NCBI RefSeq assembly: GCF_047496725.1
Contig: NC_132986.1
Coordinates: 2,256,001-2,320,000, forward strand
DNA length: 64,000 nt
Direction: 5' to 3'
Source: Anoplolepis gracilipes
Taxonomy: Eukaryota > Arthropoda > Insecta > Hymenoptera > Formicidae
The position numbers and the translations under genes are program-made. The notes under the pieces were generated by a model. That model saw nothing but the letters and a program-made list of their open reading frames with translations, was not told where the DNA came from and made no database searches. Shown in pieces: positions 1 to 10,080 of this stretch; position 1 is the stretch's first letter, and each line of letters starts with the position of its first letter.

Positions 1-236
1 CCACCGAACGATCCGGTAGCGCGCCACTACGCGGCATTTGACAATTATTCAAATTACGACGAAATCCATTTGAACGGAAGCAGAATCACGGATGATGCGC
101 GTCGGTGCCACCTCGCTTTATCCCTTCTCGCGAATGCCCTCCCGTGCGCGTGGATCGTGAGATTTTATAGCCGAAGTAATTAAGTCGACGATTTTCTGGA
201 GCGAAGAAAATACTGTAAAAAATAACTGCCGACAAA
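1..236. other. Unassigned non-coding sequence at window start
   Basis: Mixed-composition sequence with CpG-rich words around 91-155. No coding signal, RNA gene or repeat was recognised. The left edge is cut by the window, so a feature continuing from upstream cannot be excluded. Confidence 0.5.
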
Positions 237-402
237 GTGTCTGAAGTTTTTTTTTTTTTTTTCAACAAACTGTCAGAATTTTTAGAAGAGTGTCTGAATT
301 TTTCTAAACTTGCAGAAAAATTATTCTGATTAAGACAGAAATTTTTCAGACATCTAAATCTGAAACTTTAGTGATTACAAAATTGTGTCTGAATTTTTAG
401 AT
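237..402. repeat. Cluster of degenerate GTCTGAATTTTT-type words, direct and inverted
   Basis: The word GTGTCTGAATTTTT or a near variant recurs at 237-250 (running into T16 at 247-262), 271-288, 290-306 and 385-402. An inverted form (GACAGAAATTTTTCAGAC) lies at 334-351 and is itself nearly palindromic. Spacing is irregular, so this is not a simple tandem satellite. It may be the decayed end of a mobile element or a locally amplified word. No target-site duplication was identified. Confidence 0.5.
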
Positions 403-556
403 AATTTTTTTACGATGAATTGTTTAGAGAGTTTGCCAAAAAAAAATATCGGACCTGCAATTGAAGATGTATTAAAATCTCTAAAGTACTTGAAGATGGC
501 TGACAAACAGTAATAATAGGAAATAATAAATAATCTATTTAACGTTAATATTAATG

Positions 557-560
<4 letters not shown>

Positions 561-591
<31 letters not shown>
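561..591. repeat. (TA)n microsatellite
   Basis: About 15 uninterrupted TA units in AT-rich sequence. The neighbourhood 403-890 contains no other recognisable feature. Confidence 0.95.
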
Positions 592-593
<2 letters not shown>

Positions 594-890
594 AGAATTA
601 TAAAATTAATAATACCAACATTACAGAATTTTTCGACTCTATTTTCATCACGCGCTCCGTTTTAACTAGGACAACTTTATATATATTTTCTTGCCGACTG
701 CATTAAAATAAAGATCATCAATAAGTAATATTTACCCGAATTAAACGGTACATGATGTCGCCTCATGAAATTCGGCCAAATCTGCGTGCGACTCACTGCT
801 ATGTCAATTAGCATGTCCGACGGCAAACAGTTTCACGCAAAATATTGAAATATTTGTATCTAAAGATAACACAAAGGGAGAAACGAAGGT

Positions 891-1205
891 TGTGCGAAAA
901 GCGCGTTAATCGAAGCGCATAAATTAATCGGAAGACTGATTAATAACCGCGTGGCGAACAACTTATTATCCGCGTGTATTCATGCGGCCCGGGCCGTACC
1001 CTCATTAGCGGCGGACCAAATCTCTCTCGAGATACGATATCGGAAACTTCCGCTAATCAGGCCGAAGCCCTTAACTCGATGGGTCAATAAACCGCGCGGC
1101 CCGCCAGCCAATTCGGATGCATCACACCGAGCGTGTTACCGGCCAATGTTAACTCGCCAAAGCAAACTGCGAGACCGCGACCAGTCGGGGAATAATTGTA
1201 GCCGA
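891..1205. promoter_or_regulatory. Candidate cis-regulatory block (CpG-rich, TAAT-bearing)
   Basis: A compositionally balanced block without simple repeats. It carries several homeodomain-type cores, including GTTAATCG near 905, AAATTAATCGG near 922, GATTAATAACC near 937, CTCATTAGCGG near 1001 and CGCTAATCAGG near 1052. These are set among CGCG and GGCCCGGGCC words. A spurious frame runs through part of it but matches nothing recognised. The regulatory call rests only on texture and motif density; no conservation data were available. Confidence 0.25.
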
Positions 1206-1955
1206 TGACCCGAAATGTGTGGCTGTTTCAGTAAATTCTAAAGCGCGACCTGCTGCCTCTACGTGCGATAGCGAGCCGAGTGACTCGGGATATTTCGCGG
1301 ATTTTAACACGAGACAACCAGGTGCCCCATTTCTTGTTATTTTCCTTTTTTGGCGGCTCGCAATTAAGCTTTTAGACAATAGCACCCCGCTCGTTTTAAT
1401 TCCGCTTTCTACACATTGTTTTTTCTTCTCTTTATCCTTCCTAAGCATGAATAATGCATCTGTCTCCCGTCTTAAATGCAGAAGTGCAAGAGAGCGAATT
1501 TCAAGAGACGGAATATTTGCATTCGCTCTAAAATATGCTGGTGTTTTTGTCTGGACATTTTAAAAGTCTCATTTTGCTAATTGTAACTTTATCTTATTTT
1601 TCCACGAGGAAATTAATTTCACAATAAGCGATGCTGCCACGTACATAAGAAACAAGAGAGTATCCGTTTGTTTCGCATTATCTCTGAAATGTTTTATATA
1701 AACTTTTCTTTTAGAGAGAAAAGAAAAAAAACACGGGATTGTTTTCAAACAAATGTATCCCTTTATAAAACGATCCCGAATGAATTGGGTAAATAGTCGC
1801 GGGCCTTTACTTAGTCAATGGCTCTGAAACTTTGTTAAAACGGTTAAAGTGGCTTCAGCCCCGACAGTCACGAAGAACAATTTACATGCCGCGCGTTACA
1901 ACACGCCCGGGATACCGGCTGCAAAGCAAAGCGACGACGTCTAAACCTACCCTCA
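1206..1955. other. Unassigned non-coding sequence
   Basis: Open frames exist on both strands at about 1149-1563, overlapping each other, with no recognisable domain. The rest is ordinary mixed sequence. Nothing supports a gene. Confidence 0.5.
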
Positions 1956-1973
1956 CGCGCGCGCGCGCGCGCG
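1956..1973. repeat. (CG)9 dinucleotide tract
   Basis: Nine uninterrupted CG units. Alternating CG is the dinucleotide repeat most prone to left-handed (Z) DNA, and its survival fits a genome without strong CpG decay. Confidence 0.95.
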
Positions 1974-2116
1974 GGCGTACCCGCGTCAATCAACCCGGAT
2001 GTCGGGGGTTAGAGCCGTCGGGTCACGGGTGTAACGTAAGTGTTTACTTTTGTGTGAGTACTCGTAAGCGCGTATACCGTATAGCATCTACCTATCTATC
2101 TACGTAGACGCGTATG

Positions 2117-2136
2117 CGCGGTTTATGTAAACCGCG
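2117..2136. other. Palindrome with 9-bp arms
   Basis: CGCGGTTTA and TAAACCGCG are exact reverse complements separated by TG. It lies downstream of a CTAT-rich stretch (2091-2105) and 70 bp before a second palindrome at 2206. No known factor site was recognised. Confidence 0.85.
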
Positions 2137-2205
2137 TAGCTACGTGACGGAGACTCTAGCGTGTATCTAACTGTCTGCAAAATTGTGGGTGCATGCGGAT
2201 CGTAA

Positions 2206-2223
2206 TGCAAAGTATACTTTGCA
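2206..2223. other. Perfect 18-bp palindrome
   Basis: TGCAAAGTATACTTTGCA reads identically on both strands. TGCAAAG resembles generic DR/HNF4-like half-sites, but the everted geometry matches no family firmly recalled. It could be a dimeric transcription-factor site or chance. Confidence 0.85.
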
Positions 2224-3030
2224 ACGGCATACTTTTCTTGTTCGTCTTAACTGCAAGAACGTTAAATTTCACTAATCAATTGTAAAGTGAACCTACCGAG
2301 ATACGTCGGTACAGATTATTCCCTACATTTATCTATTTAGAGCTCTGCGCGCGCATAGATTGCAAGAAATTTAATTAAACAACATTAGAGACACGATAAT
2401 TCTGAGATAAGAAAATTATTAATCATAGTTTCCAAATACATAGCGTTGATTATATAGCTATATCTAAAACTATTACATATTCTATTTTGTATTCATGTTT
2501 TGAAAAATATAATAAATTAGCTTTTTACGATAATTTCTTAAATTTCTCTAACCTAGTTAAGACTATATATTGAGAATATATATTTTCCTAGAATTTATTG
2601 CGCAATTGTATTTATAAAACGTATTATTTTTAAATTATTAATTTTGTAGTCCGTTTTAAATTAGCAAAATTATATGTGTGTTAAATCTTTCTTGCTTTTT
2701 GAAAACTTTGTGCCCTATATCCTTTATTCGATTGTCCTAGTAAATTTAGCATTCTAAAATGTTAAAACGCCCTGAACTTAGTGAGGATAAACAAAAGTCC
2801 TTTTATTATTGCATTTGCAAGGATTACCTCAAGTTAAAATTGCCAAACAGATAAAATGTTGATGCATTTAAACAACCATTACATAAGTAGTTAGTTGAAA
2901 TCGATGGTGCTATTGTATTTAGTTTGACATACATACTGAGAAATAAAAAAAAACAGTTGAAGAATGCTAATTCTTTAAACGATTTAATAATTTTTGATAT
3001 GCCTGTATATCTGGCGAAAATAGAAACATT
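2224..3030. other. AT-rich spacer, nothing recognised
   Basis: AT-rich sequence without simple repeats longer than a few units. A frame on the minus strand at 2824-3306 shows no recognisable domain and extends into the following CpG-rich block. No terminal inverted repeats were found. Confidence 0.5.
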
Positions 3031-3500
3031 AGCATTGTGTTCTCTAATTTCCCGGGAGCTTCTAATATAACCGCCGTCAATCACCATGGACTTGCGAGCG
3101 ATTTGCGCAATTTCTACAATTACGCCTATTGTTTCCACAGCGTTCGTGTCTCCCTGTGGGGAGAAGAGAGATGCGCGTTTACGCACTACCCCCGTACGCG
3201 AATGCACATTGAACCATGCGGGGTGTCGTACGTCCGCCAGACATGCATGCACGATCGACGACGACACCTTGTTCGGCTGCCCTCCCCGATAATTAACGCC
3301 CGCCACATGCCACGGTCATTAATTCGCCGATTCTACACGCCGGTATGTCCGGTATGCCTTTGATGACATGTGACAGCCGTGAAAGCGGCCTCTGCTAGGC
3401 TCCCCTTCGGGCGTTCAATTCCTCAAACCGAAGAAGAGATGCCTCCTAATTAACACCGCCCGTATTAATCCCAGCAGCAAGGGATTGAATATTATTACAT
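3031..3500. promoter_or_regulatory. Candidate cis-regulatory block
   Basis: Balanced, CpG-containing sequence with homeodomain-type words: AATTAACGCC near 3291, TCATTAATTCGCC near 3317, CCTAATTAACACC near 3446 and GTATTAATCCC near 3463. It also has a tandem pair of CCGGTATG words at about 3341-3358. Low-complexity sequence is nearly absent. Short frames on both strands here are not convincing. The call is inferred from texture only. Confidence 0.25.
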
Positions 3501-3892
3501 TTAAAGAATTTCTATTGTTTCTTATTAAATATAGTTTGAATATTTTAACGGTTATTTTCAACATAATCATTTAAGGATGTTTAGCACCTACAATCGGAGC
3601 AAAAAGTAGTCGAAATTGACGAATGTTTATACTTTTCTCATATATCTTAATATATGATTATTATAAAGATTGCATAAAATCTTATTATTTATTCATAGCT
3701 AGATTGTAGAAATGTATTTGTCAACTTCTGTTGCTTTTTTCGAAGAATTTTCGTGTTTCTTAAATTATAATGAGAAACTTTTTATCAGTGACGGTACCTC
3801 GATTTCAACATTACAGCACAAAATTTGAATTGTAAAAATAAAAGAATTTACTCTTACAGAGTAATTTAAAATGTCAGAATAAAAATTATAAT

Positions 3893-3993
3893 TCAATATC
3901 TTTTGAACTAGTCAGTACTTGACCAAAATTATGTGATCGAATATTTCCTCTATATTTAAACTATACTTTTGCAAATTTTAAATAAATTCCTAT
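3893..3993. repeat. Internal direct repeat of TIR element, copy A
   Basis: Begins with ATATCTTTTGAACT and ends with GCAAATTTTAAATAAATTCCTATC. It aligns loosely, with many substitutions, to 4226-4331. The shared order of short words (CTTTTGA, then TTTA, then CAAATTTT..AAATTCCTAT) suggests a common origin rather than chance. Confidence 0.4.
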
Positions 3994-4225
3994 CATTATT
4001 TCTATCCATTTTAGCTCTTAAATCAACACGATCACAGGTTTTTTATAAGATAGAAAATCTATAATCGTATCAATTTAAAGGTTAAAAGGGACAGAAATAA
4101 TTATATTTACATTTATTTATATAAATAATTATATTTATAATTATATTAATACTTTTATTTATAATTAGATCCATAAAATAATTATATTTATAATAATATC
4201 GACGGATAAATTCATTGCAAATTAA

Positions 4226-4331
4226 AATCCTTATAACTTTTGATTGCTTCAGTGAATCAATTCTAGACTTTTTATAAGTCTCTGAACATGTATCAGAACA
4301 ATCTGTGCAAATTTTATTAAATTCCTATATT
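4226..4331. repeat. Internal direct repeat of TIR element, copy B
   Basis: Counterpart of 3893-3993, located just inside the right terminal inverted repeat. It contains CTTATAACTTTTGATTGC and ends in TGCAAATTTTATTAAATTCCTAT. Confidence 0.4.
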
Positions 4332-4728
4332 TTGAAAAATAGGTACTAAACATCCTTAATATTACTGTTATTCGAGAAAGATCAAATAACATTTTTATTT
4401 TATATATACATATATTATAAAGCTCGTTTGTTTGCAATATATCCTTCTCTTTCTAAAATTCTTAATTATTTACAATACTTAATTATTAACTTGCAAAGCA
4501 TGGAACTCGTAGCATAAAACAGATATTGAAAGAGTTAATTGACGCGCAACGGTCGACGATAAAGTTTAACAGTGGGTGACGTTCAACTATCCGTCGATCG
4601 ACGTAACTTGCACGAACTATCGACGTTAAAATTACTCAACCCGGTTGAACTTGGTTTTAAGCGTGCAAACTTAAGGGCCCTCGCGCTGAATGAGTCTGCA
4701 GAGCGGCGTCGATAGTGAAACGAATAAT

Positions 4729-4791
4729 GAGAGATAATCGGATTTCATTGAACCGTATAACTGTAATTGACGCATAACAGGATTATCTCTC
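4729..4791. other. 11-bp perfect inverted repeat, 41-nt spacer
   Basis: GAGAGATAATC (4729-4739) and GATTATCTCTC (4781-4791) are exact complements, enclosing 41 nt. Each arm contains a GGATTA/TAATC core typical of paired/bicoid-class homeodomain sites, so the pair could be two oppositely oriented binding sites rather than an RNA stem. Confidence 0.7.
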
Positions 4792-4820
4792 GTAGGACGG
4801 CAAACGACGTAGGGAGGATC

Positions 4821-4867
4821 GGGAAGGAAGGAAGGAAGGAAGGGAGGATGGGGAGGGGGAGGGGAAT
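4821..4867 (+). repeat. Homopurine (GGAA)n / G-rich tract
   Basis: About five GGAA units followed by GGGAGGATGGGGAGGGGGAGGGG: an uninterrupted purine strand apart from one T. It has four or more G-runs and could form triplex or G-quadruplex DNA. Confidence 0.8.
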
Positions 4868-5150
4868 TTCCGCGTACTCGAATTTATTCAGACAATATTC
4901 TAACGTTCGACAACAGTTCGTTTCTAATTAAGAGTCGCCATTTTGTAGCTTCCGCCGTAACGTTTCCCATTGAGAGAATTATGTCCCATGTAATTACGAA
5001 CGGGGTAATTATATTCGTGTACGGAAACAATTAAATCCCGGACAAAGGGGAAAGTCACGATTCCGCTATCCTATATCGCGATATAAGAACACGCACGTCA
5101 AGCATGGAGTTGGTAAAGAATTCGTGGATGCAAAAAAAAGTGCGGATTAT

Positions 5151-6500
5151 ATCCTAAGAAGGGGGAACTCGTGGCTGGACTGAACGCAATATCGGCCGCG
5201 GCTCCCTTTTTCTTATTCGTCGATAAAAGAGGTCGGCGGAAATCGCGCTTAACTCACGCGAAATCAGGATCGACTTATCGCGTCCCCGAAGAAGCGGCGA
5301 GATTACGAGTAACATAAAAAAAAAAAAAAAGGAAAGACGGATCAGAAAAGGAAAGAGGGAAGGGTCCGTCCTTTTAACGTTGGAAAGAAATATATTTCCT
5401 TTCATTTTCACGGATCAGCAAACGAACGAAAACAGCCGGAGCCGTGTATTGCGTGTCAATAAAGATTCGACTTTGCGTCGTCGCAATTTCGATATGCTTT
5501 TCCATTCAAGTGCGAGAAAAAAAAAAAAAAAAAAAAAAAAAAAGATCATTTCAGAAATTCGCATCGATGTGTCCGAGCACGTTAATTGAGTGTTAAAAAG
5601 TCAAGTAAATGAAGGAAAAAGTCTAAATGACAAGCAATCGAAGTTGATGTAAAGTGCGACATCTCCCCCTTAATTGCAGCATATTTTTGAAGATATCGTT
5701 TTGGATGGAAAATAGTAATATATTCATCGGCGCAAGGCATATTTCGCAACAATTGATCTCCTTTTTTCCTGCTCATAATGGAACAATATCGGTTTGTCCT
5801 TCGGTTTTACATGCGGCCAAGGTTGTTCTTGCGCACGGTACCAGTAATCGACTATAATAACCTCCATTTTATGGTCACTGGTCGGTCGTCGGTTCGCTCT
5901 ATTACAAGAGGGTCCTGTGTTTTCATTTAATATCACACGCACGGTATAAAAGAAATCGCGTTTATATATTACGGGCGAATAAAACATAAAAAGAACATAT
6001 ATGTGTAAGTACTGTAATAATGCGATATTTATCATTGTGTTAATGTTCACAAAGAGAGAGAGCCAGACTCTAACCAGTATGTCTAAGCCATTTATGTTAT
6101 TTCTTTTCTTTGCTTTCTATTTATTTTTCAACTTATAAAAAATTAAGATTCCTCTTCTTTCAACTTAACGGCTTTTATCTTATTGGGAGATACATCCGTA
6201 GAAAAATAATACTATTTGCGTTCAGCAGCAATTACGTTTAGTTTATTTTTTTATTAAAGTATCATTCACCGATTTGTGGTAATTTGAATGAACACAATAA
6301 TAGCGATTTTGCAATTGTAATTTATTTTACAGTGGAATTGGGATATCTCGTTAAGCAAATAATCGCTCTTGTCATTCACTCTTCTTCCTTCGGAGAAATT
6401 CACGATCTCTGAAACCTGAAGACGTGTACGAAATCGCGAACGTTGTTAAGACCCGTGAAAGAAAGTTCTCATTAAGGAGCTTCTCTCAGAATATATCTCT
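5151..6500. other. Unassigned sequence with poly-A tracts
   Basis: Contains A15 at 5316-5330 and A27 at 5517-5543. Overlapping frames on both strands (5154-5857) owe part of their length to the homopolymers and show no domain. No target duplications were seen around the A-tracts, so there is no support for processed pseudogenes or SINEs. Confidence 0.5.
5517..5543 (+). repeat. Poly-A tract (27)
   Basis: An uninterrupted run of 27 A. No upstream retroposed gene body or poly-A signal was recognised. Confidence 0.9.
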
Positions 6501-6527
6501 ACCAGACTTCTGTCGAATAATCTTTCC

Positions 6528-6549
6528 CTCTCTCTCTCTCTCTCTCTCC
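6528..6549. repeat. (CT)11 microsatellite
   Basis: A CT run followed directly by CGAGGGAGAGAAAG, the approximate inverse, so the locus is a degenerate inverted CT/GA pair. Confidence 0.9.
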
Positions 6550-6737
6550 GAGGGAGAGAAAGAACTCTCGCGCTTTGTCGCGACGTTTGATCTTCGATCG
6601 GTACTCTTCGTGAATCACTTACGATTATGTGCAAAAGTCAAAAAAGTACCATCGACACAGATCGAAAAAACTGCTTTTATTAAAATTAAATGATCCGCAT
6701 CATGAGTTCTCGAGCAGCAAAATCGAGAGCCGACAAT

Positions 6738-6759
6738 GATGCTTCGACGTCGAAGCATC
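6738..6759. other. Perfect 22-bp palindrome
   Basis: The half GATGCTTCGAC (6738-6748) is followed without a spacer by its exact reverse complement (6749-6759). The centre is GACGTC, a CRE-like core, nested inside TTCGACGTCGAA. It lies in otherwise ordinary sequence about 60 bp upstream of a homopurine stretch (6809-6898). Confidence 0.9.
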
Positions 6760-6808
6760 TAGTCTGCCAAGTCGGTATCTCGTTAGTGGAGCTTCGAGAT
6801 TATCAAGG

Positions 6809-6898
6809 AAATAGATAAAGAGAGAATAGTATAGAGGAGGTAAGAAAGAGGGAAAGAAACAAGACGAGAAAGGGAAAAGGAGGAGAACCGAGAAGCTT
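6809..6898 (+). repeat. Purine-rich tract
   Basis: About 90 bases with few pyrimidines (GAGAGAATAG, AAAGAGGGAAAG, AGAAAGGGAAAAGGAGG). Not a clean tandem repeat. Confidence 0.6.
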
Positions 6899-7112
6899 TC
6901 CGTTGGGAGAAACGCGGGGAAAACAGCGAGATCATCCTTCGCCGATAAATCTCGAGATCTATTTCGAGGACTTCGTAAATTAATCCGTCGATCTGACTTT
7001 TCCGTTCCGCCGCTTGATTCTAATCTGCAGCAGGCATTTCACGGATTCCGTCGTAGAGTTCTCGACCTTTCAGACTATCCGGCTTGGTGACAGGTTATCC
7101 GCGTAACCCCTC

Positions 7113-7116
<4 letters not shown>

Positions 7117-7143
<27 letters not shown>
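7117..7143. repeat. (CT)13 microsatellite
   Basis: An uninterrupted CT run, preceded by a mixed pyrimidine stretch at 7107-7116. Confidence 0.9.
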
Positions 7144-7147
<4 letters not shown>

Positions 7148-8440
7148 CCGAGTGAAGATCGGCGCCACTGAACTCTCGACAGATAGATCTCGACAAACTA
7201 CATGAAGAGTTAATAAATGATGAATACACTCTCTTTTTTTATCCCCTTTTTTAACATTTATATTGGAGGATCGTTTTGTGATTTTTTTTTAAATCAGAAA
7301 AAAATACGTCCAATAGATAGAATAACATCAGTAACATTTTAGTTATTATTTTAAATATCATATTTTCCAGAAAGATATTGTGATAGTGGAAATAGGATTA
7401 TTATATATACAGAAAATCTTACATTTAATTTTTCGACGTAATTTAAATTAAAGCGGGATTGTACGTTTCGTTTAATTTTTATTTTATATTACTTTAAAGA
7501 TATTGTGTAACCTTCTTTGTTCCTCCCTTTCTCTCTTTCTTTCTCTTGCTGAAAAACATCGATTTATTCTGTATATTTATATATTAGAATAAACAATATA
7601 TGCACACCAACTTTAAATAACATTTGTTTTTAAATAAAGGATTTGCATCGGAAAAGTTAGAAGAGAAATATTTTTATTAATAATATTTGTTATTAGAAAA
7701 AATTTGGCATTTTAAGCACAAACTATTCGAAACTATTAAAAAATATTTTCACTGTTGAGCGAGCTTACTCTTTCGGCGAGTTTGTCTAACCTGACCTACG
7801 GCAAGAGAAATGTAGACAAAAAGCAAACAATCGCGCTCGTAAACTTTCCGAATATTTTAGCTCCTCTTATGCACAGTTTGTAAATATACCGGATATTGCG
7901 CTTAGGTAGCAAATATCAATGTTTCACCGATACTATTCTATGCGAATGGAATAATATTTGAAGAATCATTTCACTGACAAATGCACAATTTAAGTTCCAA
8001 CGTTATCTAAAAGTGTCACACATAATTTATAATTTGGAATAACATATATTTAAATGAATTTTCGTTTTCGAGAGGAATACAAATTTCTAATTATATGTGC
8101 GAGGGAAATAAACAAGATTATTTTGATTCTCTCCAATGCATCGGATTTAATCAGCTCACATCGATATTTCATCGCATTGATTTAATTTTGTTATGATTGA
8201 GTTAATTTTAATCATATTCCCTTAAATTATGTCGATATTTCAATGACTAATAGGAATCTATTCTTGATTCTGCCATGTACGATTCGTCCGATTACGTAAT
8301 GTGAAATTTTAATTACTTCATCTCAAATATATCATATCGGATATATTTCGGAAAATAGGAATTTATTAATAATAATAATAATGAATAATAAATCGTGATC
8401 ATTTTCTCGAAATGTCACACTCGCAATTATGTTTTTCTCG
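7144..8440. other. AT-rich spacer, nothing recognised
   Basis: AT-rich sequence with an (AAT)n-like patch at about 8366-8392 and a pyrimidine patch near 7518-7549. No open frame of note, no paired terminal repeats and no RNA gene were found. Confidence 0.5.
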
Positions 8441-8543
8441 ACGAAACCGCGTCGATAAGTCATCGCGTTCAACGCGGAAAAGGAAGATGTAATTGCGATT
8501 TTATCGCACCGGTAAGAACGTAAAACACGGAACGAGAGAAATC

Positions 8544-8565
8544 AAAAAAAAAAAAAAAAAAAAAA
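8544..8565 (+). repeat. Poly-A tract (22)
   Basis: 22 A followed by GGGAGAAAAAGGAG. The minus-strand frame across it (8469-8873) encodes poly-F and an I-Y run from the nearby AT repeat and is discounted as coding. Confidence 0.9.
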
Positions 8566-8763
8566 GGGAGAAAAAGGAGATTTAAAATATCATCGGAGAC
8601 ACGAAGGCGGGTTTTTGTGCGACGCGCGCGAGAAGAGATGCGATCAGTTCGATCTACCTCCCTCGAGATCGAACGGCTTAAAGACGGCGCCCATTGTCTT
8701 CGGCTGTAAATCCCTTTTTGTTCGGTGACGATATTAATAATACGATATACCGAGAAGGCGCAG

Positions 8764-8791
<28 letters not shown>
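8764..8791. repeat. (AT)14 microsatellite
   Basis: Fourteen AT units. Produces artefactual IYIYIY frames on both strands. Confidence 0.95.
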
Positions 8792-8797
<6 letters not shown>

Positions 8798-9119
8798 CGA
8801 TGCGAAAGCAATATCTTGCACCATTAATATCCACGGAAGGATCGGGCTTCCTCCCTCTATTCTCCGTCCCCATTCGCGAGTCAAATGCATTCTATTATAC
8901 TCCCTCCTGGCACTCGTGCGCTATACCTACTGTACTATACCCACTCGACATCTCGCTGCCTTTTGATACGCGCAACTATCTTCGTCGCCGAACTATCTCC
9001 GTCGTATTTATGCATGCGCAGCCGTCGCTGACAAAGAAAATCTTGAAGTAGAACAGACTGCTGTTTAATTACGAGTATTGTTGAACAGTAACTTTGCAGC
9101 AAACGTCTCGTTAGCAATC

Positions 9120-10080
9120 ACAATGTGCCAATTTCGAGAATTTAGTCAGACTTTACAAGAATAGCACAAGATGCTCCGAGAAAAAGTTGCACAATTTCCA
9201 GCAAAAATATCGTTTGATAAAGAAAATGTATCGATATATCCTCGATATATTTCTCGATACCAGATAATGTTAAAAGATTACACTGAAAGTAAACTGTAAT
9301 AAAATATTTTCTACAAGAGATATTAATTAAATTAACTGTTATTATTTAAATAATAGCAATAAAAATATACATAACTATACAATATTTAATTAAATATCAT
9401 ATATGTATACTTGGATTAGCATGAAATTATAATATACATTAATATATATATTTCTGACCCTTTTCGTAATAAAATAATTAAAATTTCACATCTGCCTGAC
9501 GGGAAGATGCAACTGTGTGTGAATCTTTAATTTAATTCCAAGTTCTTCGAACCTAACTCGTACGTGCAGGTGATCAAGAGCGTTTCATCGAAAATAGTTG
9601 TTGCGGCGGCTAACAGGGTTTCAGATGACGCAAGATGGGCACGGCAAACAACCCCCGGCCGGCGAAACATCGCAGCGTTATAAAATATGCATTGCCTATT
9701 CCCCGGCAAGGAAGGCAGAACAAAAGCAGAACGAGACCGAAACTCTCGTAAGGGCCATCGTCTTCACCCATTTCCATATCCGCTTCCGCGAGAGAGCCCG
9801 TTGGCCGGAACGACGTTGGTGCGGAAGAGGAGGAGAAGGAAGGAGGAAGAGAAGTGAATCGTACGGTACAAATTTCCGATAAGAATCCGACGACGCCGGA
9901 GGCGAAGGTGGGACTACTGAAACGGCGAGGAAATAAAATTACAAGCGGCTCCGGCGCAAAAAAAAAGGCTGCTGCTCGAATGAGGTCGATGCAAAGGACG
10001 GAGCCTGTTGTAGTAACAGCGGCACAGAACTCTTCGCATCGGTAATGACCCACGTTTAAGTCGGCCATCATTTATTTAAA
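9120..10080. other. Unassigned: AT-rich half, then CpG-richer half
   Basis: 9120-9530 is AT-rich and includes three TCGATA/TCGATATAT words at 9229-9257. 9531-10080 is richer in GC and open on both strands (plus 9598-9882 and 9854-10045; minus 9610-10071, 153 codons). The mutual overlap and lack of any recognisable domain argue against a gene, but this is one of the few longer frames not built on a microsatellite. Confidence 0.4.

Larger units (their letters stand above)
3571..4359. mobile_element. Non-autonomous TIR element with TTAA at both ends
   Basis: The sequence TTAAGGATGTTTAGCACCTA at 3571-3590 is mirrored at 4340-4359 by TAGGTACTAAACATCCTTAA: 19 of 20 positions are complementary. The unit is 789 bp including both TTAA motifs. 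TTAA could be the target duplication (known for piggyBac-like elements) or contain a TA duplication (Tc1/mariner-like); the symmetry cannot separate these. The terminal bases do not start with the CCC usual for piggyBac. Inside, a diverged direct repeat is visible (3893-3993 and 4226-4331, both ending in a CAAATTTT...ATTCCTAT motif), plus AT-rich filler at 4100-4200. No transposase frame is present, so it would be a MITE or internally deleted copy. Confidence 0.6.
4500..5060. promoter_or_regulatory. Candidate cis-regulatory block with an internal inverted repeat
   Basis: Mostly balanced sequence with AATTGACG, TAATTACG, GGTAATTAT and GGATTATC words. It is interrupted by a GGAA/G-rich tract at 4821-4867. 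The 11-bp inverted repeat at 4729-4791 is listed separately. The function is an inference from texture. Confidence 0.2.

Noticed and set aside
5517..5543. Poly-A tracts (here and at 8544, 30031, 41560, 56516) as retroposon tails
   Set aside because: No gene body, poly-A signal placement or flanking target duplications were seen next to them.
8469..8890. Minus-strand frames with IYIYIY and poly-F
   Set aside because: Direct read-out of the (AT)14 and A22 tracts.
9598..10071. Overlapping frames, including 153 codons on the minus strand
   Set aside because: Open on both strands, no recognisable domain, no start or splice context that favours one. Kept only as an unassigned stretch.
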